In this document: piece by piece, positions 25,978 through 34,281 of the stretch
Layout of the letters: each line of letters begins with the position of its first letter
How positions within the stretch are numbered: position 1 is the first letter of the stretch
NCBI RefSeq assembly: GCF_023228785.1
Contig: NZ_JALOAN010000010.1
Span: 1 to 64,000, forward strand
Direction of reading: 5' to 3'
Origin: Sulfurimonas sp.
GTDB taxonomy: Bacteria; Campylobacterota; Campylobacteria; Campylobacterales; Sulfurimonadaceae
DNA length: 64,000 bases
Translations under genes and position numbers: made by a program
Notes under the pieces: model-generated
Databases searched by the model: none
Told to the model about the DNA's origin: nothing
The model's input: only the letters and a program-made list of their open reading frames with translations

Positions 25978-27781
25978 CCTTTAAATTCTTAATGATATCT
26001 TTTACTTCTTGGACTTTTGTATCTCTAGATATTGGCTTTGAGAAGTAAACTACTACATCTCTTTTTGTAGAAAATTTAAACTCTTTTTTTTTAGAAAATA
26101 TACTGCCTTGCATACCATCTATAAAAAAGGTACAAATAGATCCATCATAATCACTAGAGATAAATTCATAGCCCTTGTAAAACTCTCCAAGCTCTCCATC
26201 AGGACTTATTTTACCCTCTGGAAACAGAGCCACAATTTTACCATTTTTCAGTCTCATGGATGCCTCTTTAAACGAGCCATTTGAAGCTTTTTTTGAGATA
26301 GGAATAAGCTCACCTTTTTTTAGTATAGTGTTAAAAAGTCTATTATTGTAGATCTCTTTATCTATCATAAAGTTGATGCGTTTTTTTATAGGGATCTGTA
26401 TAATCGCCCAATCAATCCAGCTAACATGATTACCTAAAAGTAAAACGCCACCTTTTTCTGGAATATTTTCAAGTCCTTCGTAACGAAACCTATATCTTAT
26501 CTTTAGAAGCATCTCTACTAGTGCCCAAAAAGAGATAACAAAATATCTCTTTAAAAGAATAAAAGAGAGATAAACGCCAACTAACCCCATAAGATAAAAG
26601 AGTGCAACAGCGCTTGTTCCAAAGAATGCAAAGAGAGTGGTTAGAAGTAAAAAAGAGACCATAAAGATGTTTTGTACAAAGTTGTTTCCAGCTAGTATGA
26701 TACCAAGATGAACTCTAGGGGCTTTTAGCTGTATAAGAGAGTTTAGTGGCACCATAATAAAGCCTGAAAAGATTCCAAAAAGAGCAAATAGCAAGACTAG
26801 AGTTAGCATTGATTCACAAGATGGAATAATCAAAACTACAATAGTTATCCCAATAGCTCCAATAGTCGCAATTCCACTATTTACATAGTATTTTGAAAGA
26901 GATGCTGCAAGAAATGAGCCTGCAATAATGCCAAAACCAGCCATTGCCATAGCTCCTTGAACATATATAGCATTAGTGATGCCTAGTTCTCCCTTTGCAA
27001 ATTCTCCAAATATAGCAAGCACAACTTGAGAGATAGACCAAAAAAGACTAAGAGCCAAAATGGCATCAAATATCTCTCTATTTCTCTTAAGAGTTTTTAT
27101 ATTTTTCTGAAGATACTCTGCTCTTAAATATCTCTTAAAACTAAATCTTTTTTCGCTGATCCCTACCATCATATTTGGAAGATTTGATGCTAAAAACCAC
27201 TCAATAACTGAACCTAAAACTAAAAGCCAACCAAGAGGAGCTATAGCCTTTAAAACATCCTCTTTAGTCTCAAAATTATCCGCTAAAGAGATCTCAAACA
27301 ACACTGTATAAAAAATTATTCCACTTAGTATCGCTACAGTTGTAACTGCTTGAACTGCACCATTTCCAAGGCTTATAAACTTTAGTCCTACTAACTCTTT
27401 TATATATCCATACTTTGCAGGACTATAGATAGCACTTTGAAGAGCAAGCATAAAAGTCATAAAAAATGCAGTATAAAACCAACCCTCATAGTAAGAGTAA
27501 GTAATGAGAAGTGTAATAACAACCGCTAAGGCTGAGGAGTGTTTCATGATGGTACTCTTAGCAAATCTATCAGCTAAAAATCCAGAAGGCGAAAAGAGCA
27601 GTATAAAAGGTAGAAGTATCAAAGCGTTTACGATGGCAGTTAAGACAATCTGCATCTCACCATCATAAACTTTAAAAATAGTGTTTTGTATAATGATCTT
27701 ATGTCCTAAGTCTGTAAAAGCGTTTAAAAATACCACTATAAGGTAGTTTATAACTCCTACAATCTTAAACATATCTCTCAA
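25952..27781 (-). CDS. MFS transporter fused to 1-acylglycerol-3-phosphate acyltransferase (LplT-PlsC type)
   Basis: A 609-residue fusion. Residues about 1-400 form an MFS domain with roughly twelve helices, like the lysophospholipid flippase LplT; about 410-600 form a PlsC acyltransferase with the catalytic NHVSWIDW (H-x4-D) and FPEGKIS motifs. In E. coli LplT and Aas are separate and re-acylate lysophospholipids; here flip and acyl transfer sit in one chain, without the Aas acyl-ACP synthetase domain. The start is a TTG at 27781 behind GAAAAGAG; an ATG three codons in (27772) is the alternative. Confidence 0.85.
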   Translation of the reverse strand: MRDMFKIVGVINYLIVVFLNAFTDLGHKIIIQNTIFKVYDGEMQIVLTAIVNALILLPFILLFSPSGFLADRFAKSTIMKHSSALAVVITLLITYSYYEGWFYTAFFMTFMLALQSAIYSPAKYGYIKELVGLKFISLGNGAVQAVTTVAILSGIIFYTVLFEISLADNFETKEDVLKAIAPLGWLLVLGSVIEWFLASNLPNMMVGISEKRFSFKRYLRAEYLQKNIKTLKRNREIFDAILALSLFWSISQVVLAIFGEFAKGELGITNAIYVQGAMAMAGFGIIAGSFLAASLSKYYVNSGIATIGAIGITIVVLIIPSCESMLTLVLLFALFGIFSGFIMVPLNSLIQLKAPRVHLGIILAGNNFVQNIFMVSFLLLTTLFAFFGTSAVALFYLMGLVGVYLSFILLKRYFVISFWALVEMLLKIRYRFRYEGLENIPEKGGVLLLGNHVSWIDWAIIQIPIKKRINFMIDKEIYNNRLFNTILKKGELIPISKKASNGSFKEASMRLKNGKIVALFPEGKISPDGELGEFYKGYEFISSDYDGSICTFFIDGMQGSIFSKKKEFKFSTKRDVVVYFSKPISRDTKVQEVKDIIKNLKDEHETKQA

Positions 27782-27784
27782 GGG

Positions 27785-28495
27785 CTACTCTTTTCCTGCT
27801 AGAGTCGTACTCCAACCCTCATAATATCCGCCAAATTCTTTTACTTTTTCGTAGAGTTCATTTACAACTTCGCTAACTTCTTCTTGAGTGGGCGCGTGAA
27901 CTTTAACAAGTGCGATGCCATTATCAAACTCATCACTACTTATCTCATCTTTAAATCTCACACCCTCAAGATCTAGATTTTCTAAAAATCTATCTTTTTG
28001 TGATGGAGTCTCAAACGAGAGATAGTGTTCAACATCTCTTTTGATACTTAGATCATCTTCCTCTTCTTCGAGCATAAAGATGATTTTATCACTCTCTATG
28101 TGGCAAAATTCTAACTCACTAGGATAGAGTTCTTTTTCATAAAAATTCCACTTTGTATCTCTTACAACATTACTTTCATAAACATATGAAGATGGAGTGA
28201 GTATCTTTGAAGTGATGGCATCTAGTTGTTTTGAATCCATAGCATAAAAGTAAAATTCAGCCCAACCTTCATAGAGTCTACTTCCTACAAAAACTGCTCT
28301 ATCATAATGTTCTAGTGCAATTATTAGTGACTCTTTTGTCTCTAAAAACTCTTCATATTTCTCATCTGTAGTAGCATCTTGCTTTAAAAATACACTAAAT
28401 AACCAAGGGTTCATATCTTTTGCATCAGACGCTTCAATATTTGTCTCTATAACCATCTCACAAGAGTCTTGGACTCTTTTAAATATCTCTCTCAT
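27785..28495 (-). CDS. DUF695 and RraB-like domain protein
   Basis: A 236-residue cytoplasmic, acidic protein. The first half (about 1-135, with ALEHYDRAVFVGSRLYEG and WAEFYFYA) matches the DUF695 pattern; the second (about 150-230, with VKVHAPTQEEVSEVV and GGYYEGWSTTL) resembles RraB, the inhibitor of RNase E in E. coli. The DUF695-RraB pairing is known in bacteria. Campylobacterota lack a classical RNase E, so the RraB-like half likely has another target. It precedes the MFS-acyltransferase gene by 3 bases. Confidence 0.7.
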   Translation of the reverse strand: MREIFKRVQDSCEMVIETNIEASDAKDMNPWLFSVFLKQDATTDEKYEEFLETKESLIIALEHYDRAVFVGSRLYEGWAEFYFYAMDSKQLDAITSKILTPSSYVYESNVVRDTKWNFYEKELYPSELEFCHIESDKIIFMLEEEEDDLSIKRDVEHYLSFETPSQKDRFLENLDLEGVRFKDEISSDEFDNGIALVKVHAPTQEEVSEVVNELYEKVKEFGGYYEGWSTTLAGKE

Positions 28496-28551
28496 TTGAC
28501 TCTTTTATATTTTTACCAAATTATATCTCATTAATAATAAAAGATATGAAA

Positions 28552-30222
28552 TCAGTCGTATATCAAAACCTCAAAAACATCTTTAAAGGCAATCGGATAA
28601 GCTATATTTGCAAACTTTAGTTCATCTCTATACTCTTTAATCTCTTCTTGTCTTTGCTCTTTTGTTATAAAGTAAATTCCATTTACAACAGCTTCATTTT
28701 TTAACTCAGGATACTTTTTATATAAAAGATTTAAAAACTCAACTCCATTTTTAAAGCCTGATCCCATATAGTCATAATCTATGACTATTTTATTTGGCTT
28801 ATTACTGCCCAACCACGCTTCTAAAATCGTACTTTTTGCGAAACAAAAAACACCCCAATTTTTAAAAGTATCACCCATAGTTATTTTAAAAAACTCAAGT
28901 GTTTTTAACTCTGCTGATATTACTACGAGCTTTTGCATCTCATATGGCGCATAATCTCTTAACTCTTTAGTGGTTATCTTACCCTTAAAATGCAAAAACG
29001 TAGAGCTACAAGGTATTGCTTTTGGCATATTTTTCTTAAAAAATCTATGTATTTCGCTTGAACTCTTAACTCTTTTAAATATATAAAACTCAAGGCTTGA
29101 ACAGTAGTGTTTGTTTAGAGCATAAGTTATCTTTAGTATTTTACTCAAACGATTTTTTATCTCAATCCCCAAAGCTCTTGAGAGGCTTGCTGCTTTTATA
29201 CTTTTAAAAACTTCTTTGTTTTTTAAAAAATCATATAAAAACTCTGAAAATTCAGATATTTCTTTAAATTCAGACATAAGTTTTAAAAGTTTTTCATCTT
29301 CAAACTCACAATCTATCTTGGTAAGTTCTTTTATTGTGTACTCAAAATGTGGTGCGAAAAGTTTATTATCTACTCGTGGAAACTTTTTTACATGGCTTGT
29401 TGTCATAGATAGTGTGTCAAAAGTATTTGATATGAGTGCAGTTACTATCTCTGTTGGGCGTAAATTTTTAGAATTTACATAGTCTAACTCTTTTTTAAAA
29501 TCATCCATAAGCCCTATATGGTACTTTTTTACATTTGGGGCATTTTCTTTTCGCTTTAGTATGCACTTGATTCTTTTATGACTTACAATATGATCAACTT
29601 GTGTCTCAAAAAGGTAGATGCTAAGTATGGAGTAAAGAAGTTCAGGATACTCTTCTTTTGTAATTTGTGCGTTGGAAAATGATTCATCTATGATTAGATC
29701 TAGACTATCTGTAACAGAGTCTATACCTATATCTACAAGATACAAGAAACACATCTTTTCTATAAACTCTTTTTTTTCTACCTGCTCTATTTTTATATTT
29801 TGAAGTTCTATGTTTTGCAGTAATTTTCGCTTTTGTAGAGATTTAAACTCTTCTGCAAAACTCTCATATCTAAACGGTTTGTAGATAATACCTAAGATGC
29901 TATCTTCTATCTCGCTCTTTAGGATCAGATGCGTACTTGAGGATGTTACAAAAACAACTTCAAGATTGGATAGTTTGCCCGTATCTTTTAATATCTCTAT
30001 AAACTCATCACCATTTAAATATGGCATATTTATATCAGTTACAATAAGCTTTATATCATAAGCCCTACCCATAACTTCGAAAGCTTCCATACCATCAGAT
30101 GCACTATAGATAGAGTCGTCTGCAAAATGATATCCATCTATAGTGTTTGTTAGTAGTGATCTTTTTATAATCTTGACAATCATGGGACTATCATCAACTA
30201 TAAGTGCTGGAGTAACTCTCAT
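28552..30222 (-). CDS. Response regulator with N-terminal REC and C-terminal REC-like domain
   Basis: A 556-residue protein. The N-terminal REC domain (about 4-125) is intact: acidic pair Asp10-Asp11, phospho-acceptor Asp63 in VTDINMP, and the Lys of YKPF. The middle (about 130-430) is helical and unrecognised. The C-terminal 110 residues look like a second receiver fold: KIVIDYDYMGSGFKNG in the position of the acceptor strand and loop, then a hydrophobic strand and a final YPIAF where a REC domain would have its lysine, here Ala. No output domain of known type is visible. No histidine kinase gene is adjacent. Confidence 0.72.
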   Translation of the reverse strand: MRVTPALIVDDSPMIVKIIKRSLLTNTIDGYHFADDSIYSASDGMEAFEVMGRAYDIKLIVTDINMPYLNGDEFIEILKDTGKLSNLEVVFVTSSSTHLILKSEIEDSILGIIYKPFRYESFAEEFKSLQKRKLLQNIELQNIKIEQVEKKEFIEKMCFLYLVDIGIDSVTDSLDLIIDESFSNAQITKEEYPELLYSILSIYLFETQVDHIVSHKRIKCILKRKENAPNVKKYHIGLMDDFKKELDYVNSKNLRPTEIVTALISNTFDTLSMTTSHVKKFPRVDNKLFAPHFEYTIKELTKIDCEFEDEKLLKLMSEFKEISEFSEFLYDFLKNKEVFKSIKAASLSRALGIEIKNRLSKILKITYALNKHYCSSLEFYIFKRVKSSSEIHRFFKKNMPKAIPCSSTFLHFKGKITTKELRDYAPYEMQKLVVISAELKTLEFFKITMGDTFKNWGVFCFAKSTILEAWLGSNKPNKIVIDYDYMGSGFKNGVEFLNLLYKKYPELKNEAVVNGIYFITKEQRQEEIKEYRDELKFANIAYPIAFKDVFEVLIYD

Positions 30223-30245
30223 GGTTTATATTGCATTTAAATTTC

Positions 30246-31274
30246 TTAGATGCTTATAGTTTCATTTACTTCAAGTCCAAAACCGCCAAGTCCTACAAAC
30301 TCAGCTTGTTTTAGCGAAGTTAAAAGGTTCATTTTTGAGACTCCTAGAGATTTGAGTATCTGTGCACCGGTTCCTATCTCTTTCATAGCAGCATTATCTT
30401 GATGGTTAGTTTTATTTATAAAAACTAAGACACCGCTATTTTTTTTAAGATATTCTATGGAGTTTATAAGGTTGTTGTATTTTTTTTGATTTAGTAGAAG
30501 TTCTATATCAGGGATAACATTGTGAACTCTTACATTTGAGATCTCTGATGCAGAGTAAAAGACTATAGCAGTATGTTCTATTTTGTCATGATCTTCAAAC
30601 TTATGTTGCTTTACTTTTACACCAAAAAACTCGATCTCTTGGACACTCACTTCTTTTACTAGTCTCTCATTTGCTAAGCGATACTCAACTATATCAGAGA
30701 TAAAAACTGTCTTTAGATTGTGTGTTTCTCCAAAGATATCTAGATCATCTCGTCTAGCCATTGTTCCATCTTCTTTGATAATCTCACAAATAACAGCAGA
30801 GTCACTTAGACCTGCTAAACGACATAGATCTACTGAACCCTCTGTATGTCCAGTTCTAACAAGAGTTCCACCATCTTTAGCAATAAGTGGAAAAATATGC
30901 CCCGGTTTTACCAACTCATCTGCTCTTGAGATTGGATTTGCAAGGATCTTGATAGTATCATCTCTCTCACCCGCTGAAATACCAGTTAGTGCATCTCTTG
31001 CATCTACAGAAACAGTAAATGCCGTCTCATATGATGATGTGTTTGAACTTACCATTGGGTTAAGTTCTAGTCTTGATGCTATAGGCTTGCTAATAGCAAC
31101 ACAAATGAGTCCTCTTGCGTGTGTAGCCATGAAATTTACATGCTTAGGTGTAGAAAAAGCTGATGCATAAACTAAATCGCCCTCATTTTCTCTATCTTCA
31201 TCATCCACCATGATGACCATATTTCCCTTTTTTATCTCGTCTATCGCTTGAAGTACTCTTTGTGTAGGTGTCAT
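30246..31274 (-). CDS. ribB: RibBA-type 3,4-dihydroxy-2-butanone-4-phosphate synthase with degenerate RibA half
   Basis: A 342-residue riboflavin enzyme. The N-terminal RibB domain is complete: VDDEDRENEGDLVYA, HARGLICVA and RTGHTEGSVDLCR hold the metal and substrate residues for converting ribulose 5-phosphate. The C-terminal part keeps the GTP cyclohydrolase II outline (TGAQILKSLGVSKMNLLTS, GFGLEV) but lacks the zinc cysteines: where RibA has V-R-V-H-S-E-C this protein has VRVHNVIPD. The half is probably inactive, so another RibA is needed. The start at 31274 is chosen because AAGAG precedes it and upstream residues are not conserved-looking. Confidence 0.88.
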   Translation of the reverse strand: MTPTQRVLQAIDEIKKGNMVIMVDDEDRENEGDLVYASAFSTPKHVNFMATHARGLICVAISKPIASRLELNPMVSSNTSSYETAFTVSVDARDALTGISAGERDDTIKILANPISRADELVKPGHIFPLIAKDGGTLVRTGHTEGSVDLCRLAGLSDSAVICEIIKEDGTMARRDDLDIFGETHNLKTVFISDIVEYRLANERLVKEVSVQEIEFFGVKVKQHKFEDHDKIEHTAIVFYSASEISNVRVHNVIPDIELLLNQKKYNNLINSIEYLKKNSGVLVFINKTNHQDNAAMKEIGTGAQILKSLGVSKMNLLTSLKQAEFVGLGGFGLEVNETISI

Positions 31275-31417
31275 TAACTCTTCTTTTTTATGGTATATTT
31301 TATAAGAATTATACACAAGATAGTTTAATCTCAACTATCATCAGAGATTTAAGTTTTGTATAAAAAAGACTATTTATTCACAAAAAGTTATGTTTTACAT
31401 ATTTTTCTTAAAATCAC

Positions 31418-31446
31418 TTGACAAAGCCAACTCTTTTGCCTATAAT
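31418..31446 (+). promoter_or_regulatory. Consensus sigma70 promoter of the tRNA operon
   Basis: TTGACA (31418-31423) and TATAAT (31441-31446) both match the consensus exactly and are 17 bases apart. The first tRNA begins 39 bases after the -10 box, leaving a short 5' leader. This is the only full-consensus promoter I found in the window and fits a strong, stable-RNA operon. Confidence 0.85.
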
Positions 31447-31484
31447 TTCGCTCCAACAAACATATTAGACTTGTTTGTTAACAC

Positions 31485-31561
<77 letters not shown>

Positions 31562-31579
31562 ATTTCTACATTTAAATGA

Positions 31580-31654
31580 TGGGGTATCGCCAAGCGGTAA
31601 GGCATCAGCTTTTGGTGCTGACATTCGGGGGTTCGAATCCCTCTACCCCATCCA
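31580..31654 (+). tRNA. tRNA-Gln (TTG), first copy
   Basis: 75 nucleotides with encoded CCA. The anticodon loop TTTTGGT holds TTG, reading CAA and by wobble CAG. The anticodon stem is TCAGC/GCTGA. It lies 18 bases after the first tRNA-fMet and 23 before the second, in one transcript. A second tRNA-Gln with a different anticodon stem is at 34058. Confidence 0.94.
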
Positions 31655-31677
31655 CAAACTCCTATTTATAGGCATAT

Positions 31678-31754
<77 letters not shown>

Positions 31755-31929
31755 ATACATACTTCAACCAAAATCATCTTTTTTTACTAAAATAAACAAA
31801 AGTTTAAATATATACAATATTTCAAAGTATTTAAATTGTCAACTAAATATTAATTTTTTTAATATATTAACTGTTTTTATGTTAGTGTGACTATTTAGAA
31901 TTTACATGATTGGATAACAATAAATAGTT

Positions 31930-31960
31930 GCTGTTTGCATTATCAATCTGCATAAACAGC
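31930..31960 (+). other. Hairpin in the proB leader
   Basis: GCTGTTTGCA (31930-31939) and TGCATAAACAGC (31949-31960) pair with a two-base bulge, 33 bases before the proB ATG. The flanking 31755-31929 is very AT-rich with no gene. The hairpin lacks a U-tract; it could be a leader structure for proB or mark the end of the tRNA transcript. Only the pairing is observed. Confidence 0.4.
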
Positions 31961-31993
31961 TTGAAATTACTATAAAAGAGAAAGAGGGAAAAA

Positions 31994-32776
31994 ATGAAAA
32001 GAATAGTTATTAAAGTTGGAAGCAGTGTTTTAACAGAGACCACAAATATAGCAGAAGAGAGGATGTTACGTCTTGTCTCTTTAATTACTGAAGCTAGAAA
32101 AAAATATGAAGTCATCTTAGTCTCATCTGGCGCTGTTTCGGCTGGATATACGGCAGTTAAGTTAAATAGAACTATACCTACAAGTAAAAAAGTTTTAGCT
32201 TCTGTTGGGCAGTCTATTTTGATGAGTTCTTACAAAAATATGTTTGATATTTATGATGTAACTATTTCTCAAATACTCTTAACAGAGGAAGATTTTGACT
32301 CAAAAGTACATACTAGAATTTTTCAAGATATTATAGACAGAACATTAAAGCATGATATCTTGCCTATTGTAAACGAAAATGACATCTCAACAACTCCAGA
32401 TCAGCTATTTGGAGACAACGACCAGCTATCCGCGCATGTTGCTTACTATACAGGAGCTGATATTCTTGTCATATTAAGCGATATTGACGGTTATTACGAC
32501 TCTAACCCCAAAGATAATCCTAAAGCGCAAATAAGAAAATTTGTAACCCAATTAAACGAAAGTGAGTTAAATCAGGAGCACACACCAAATTCTCAATTTG
32601 CAACAGGTGGAATTGTCACAAAATTAAAAGCGGCCGAGTATCTTATGAATAAGGATAGAAAGATGTTTTTATGTAATGGCTATGATTTAACATCTGCTAG
32701 AGAGTTTTTGATAGAAGGCATTCATAACAAAGGTACTCTCTTTAGTAAGAAAAAAGAAGAAAAAAAAGATAAATAA
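31994..32776 (+). CDS. proB: Glutamate 5-kinase
   Basis: First enzyme of proline synthesis, phosphorylating glutamate. The 260-residue protein is an amino-acid-kinase fold with VIKVGSSVLTE (ATP site), VLVSSGAVSAG-like ILVSSGAVSAG, PIVNENDIS (glutamate and metal site) and TGADILVILSDIDG. It ends after the kinase domain and lacks the C-terminal PUA domain of E. coli ProB, a common form in Campylobacterota. A lysine-rich tail ends the protein. Ribosome site AGAGG is 8 bases upstream. No proA is adjacent. Confidence 0.93.
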   Translation: MKRIVIKVGSSVLTETTNIAEERMLRLVSLITEARKKYEVILVSSGAVSAGYTAVKLNRTIPTSKKVLASVGQSILMSSYKNMFDIYDVTISQILLTEEDFDSKVHTRIFQDIIDRTLKHDILPIVNENDISTTPDQLFGDNDQLSAHVAYYTGADILVILSDIDGYYDSNPKDNPKAQIRKFVTQLNESELNQEHTPNSQFATGGIVTKLKAAEYLMNKDRKMFLCNGYDLTSAREFLIEGIHNKGTLFSKKKEEKKDK

Positions 32777-32793
32777 GAGCACCTTTAAAAGGT

Positions 32794-33933
32794 TTAAGCA
32801 TTTAAAAGTGAAAGCATCTGAGTTGTGAGCACTCCTATTTGTGTTTCAATAGATGTTTTTTCACCCTCTTTGGCGTGAAAGAGTTTTGATTCAAGAGTTC
32901 TTATCTTCTTTTGTAGTTTAGTCAAAACATCGTCATCTTCACTCTCTTTGTCTACTTTATTTTGATTATCTACATAGATTTTATTCATCTTAAGTAAAGA
33001 AGAGTTTTTTTGTAAAGTTTCAAACACATTTAAGTTTTTCTGTGTCTCTACAGCTAGATCTATATGAGAAATAACTCCAGCTCTACCGCTCTCAAAAAGA
33101 ACTATACCACTCTTTCTCATCTCGCCTAAAAGCTCATTAGAACTAGACTTCAGACTAAAAGGAGTCTCGGTATTTCCCAAAAATATTGCCCCAATACCTA
33201 CTTCACCCAAAGCTAAGAGTTCATCTTTGTTGTCAGTTTTTTGCCAGATCCTAAGTTTGTCAAAGATCTTGTCATTTGCATCTATCCAACCGTTATTGTC
33301 ATCATCATATTTGCTCAAATCTGCAAAACCATCTCCACTCTTGGTTCCAAAAAGCTCGCTTCCATTATCTATGCGACCATTGTTGTTTTTGTCAAGTGCT
33401 AAAAAACCACTCCCATCTTTTAGTAGCGATATTTGATCACTTCTTCCATCGCTATCTATATCAAATGAAAATTGCTTTGAACTAAGGTTTGGCATGAGTC
33501 CATCAAGAGAGATGACTAGAGGATCTTTTAGTGACTTACTTACTAACTCAGCACTTATTTGTGTTTTTTCTATAAAACTTCTTGAGAGAAGCAGGTCCAT
33601 AGAGATCTCAAACTCTCTACCATTTGCTACAACTTTTGCTTCAACTGAGAAGTTTAGTGCTTGTGACTCCATGGTTGTTCTACTTATGACAAATTTATCT
33701 TTAACAATTTTTGCAGATTCTGAGTTGATATTTTTTAAAATCGCTTTAGAGAGTTCTATGGAGAGTTCTTTGTTTGTCTCTAACTCTTTAGAATCTTGTT
33801 TTATAGCAGATACATTTACAGAGTTGTCTTTTTCAAAAGTCTGATTATCTTTTACTATGTTAGCTTCGGTTGATTGGTACTGCAAGTTGTAATATTGTGA
33901 GCTCATACTCACTGAGTAACTATCTATTCTCAT
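32794..33933 (-). CDS. Protein with EF-hand/RTX-type calcium-binding repeats
   Basis: A 379-residue protein. The middle has three loops in the style of large RTX or haemolysin-type proteins: DIDSDGRSDQI, LDKNNNGRIDNGSELFG and YDDDNNGWIDANDKIFDKL, each with Asp/Asn in calcium-chelating positions. The N-terminal 150 residues are Ser- and Lys-rich and the C-terminus is a predicted coiled coil (about 325-370). There is no signal peptide. The ATG at 33933 has AAGAGGA six bases upstream, whereas the in-frame GTG at 33951 has none. Function unknown; it may be an externally acting calcium-responsive protein secreted without a Sec signal. Confidence 0.65.
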   Translation of the reverse strand: MRIDSYSVSMSSQYYNLQYQSTEANIVKDNQTFEKDNSVNVSAIKQDSKELETNKELSIELSKAILKNINSESAKIVKDKFVISRTTMESQALNFSVEAKVVANGREFEISMDLLLSRSFIEKTQISAELVSKSLKDPLVISLDGLMPNLSSKQFSFDIDSDGRSDQISLLKDGSGFLALDKNNNGRIDNGSELFGTKSGDGFADLSKYDDDNNGWIDANDKIFDKLRIWQKTDNKDELLALGEVGIGAIFLGNTETPFSLKSSSNELLGEMRKSGIVLFESGRAGVISHIDLAVETQKNLNVFETLQKNSSLLKMNKIYVDNQNKVDKESEDDDVLTKLQKKIRTLESKLFHAKEGEKTSIETQIGVLTTQMLSLLNA

Positions 33934-33962
33934 GAATGATCCTCTTAACACTTTATATATAG

Positions 33963-33972
33963 AGTATCGACA
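33963..33972 (-). promoter_or_regulatory. Possible sigma28-like -10 box of the EF-hand protein gene
   Basis: Read on the minus strand, GTCGATAC matches six of eight bases of the flagellar sigma28 -10 consensus (GCCGATAA) and lies about 30 bases before the start. The -35 match at the expected spacing is poor (about four of eight). If real, the gene would be part of the late flagellar regulon. Confidence 0.25.
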
Positions 33973-34057
33973 AAAATAGTAAACCGCTTAATCTCAAATA
34001 ACTTGCACTTTTAGACAATTCTAAGTTTCGTATGATAAAATTTTGCCATCATTTTAT

Positions 34058-34132
34058 TGGGGTATCGCCAAGCGGTAAGGCCGTGGCTTTTGGTGCCACT
34101 ATTCGGGGGTTCGAATCCCTCTACCCCATCCA
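34058..34132 (+). tRNA. tRNA-Gln (TTG), second copy with altered anticodon stem
   Basis: 75 nucleotides with encoded CCA. The acceptor stem, D arm, T arm and loop TTTTGGT (anticodon TTG) match the copy at 31580, but the anticodon stem is GTGGC/GCCAC instead of TCAGC/GCTGA, with changes compensated on both sides. It has its own AT-rich upstream region and no adjacent tRNA. Confidence 0.93.
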
Positions 34133-34179
34133 CATAAACGCACAAACTAAACAATCAAAAATCATTTAAAAGGTCAAAT

Positions 34180-34281
34180 ATGGAAGAGTTAGACGCAACG
34201 ACCATTATAGTTAGATCCCTAGTTCTTATTGTCATACTAGCAATCTTTTTCTTTGTTTTAAAAAGTAAGAAAAAAGATTAG
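34180..34281 (+). CDS. Small single-pass membrane protein
   Basis: A 33-codon gene with ATG at 34180 and a good AAAGG six bases upstream. The product starts MEELDATTIIVRS, has one hydrophobic helix (LVLIVILAIFFFVL, about residues 14-27) and ends in a KSKKKD positive tail, so it should sit in the inner membrane with the C-terminus inside. It follows tRNA-Gln by 47 bases and overlaps the convergent HIT gene by 4 bases. I do not recognise a family; the size and topology resemble accessory peptides of membrane complexes. Confidence 0.5.
   Translation: MEELDATTIIVRSLVLIVILAIFFFVLKSKKKD

Noticed and set aside
31275..31334. Upstream start of ribB at 31334
   Set aside because: The added 20 residues lack conservation features, and AAGAG precedes the ATG at 31274.
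34058..34132. A tRNA for an amino acid other than Gln
   Set aside because: The seven-base anticodon loop is identical to the first tRNA-Gln, with TTG at positions 34-36.
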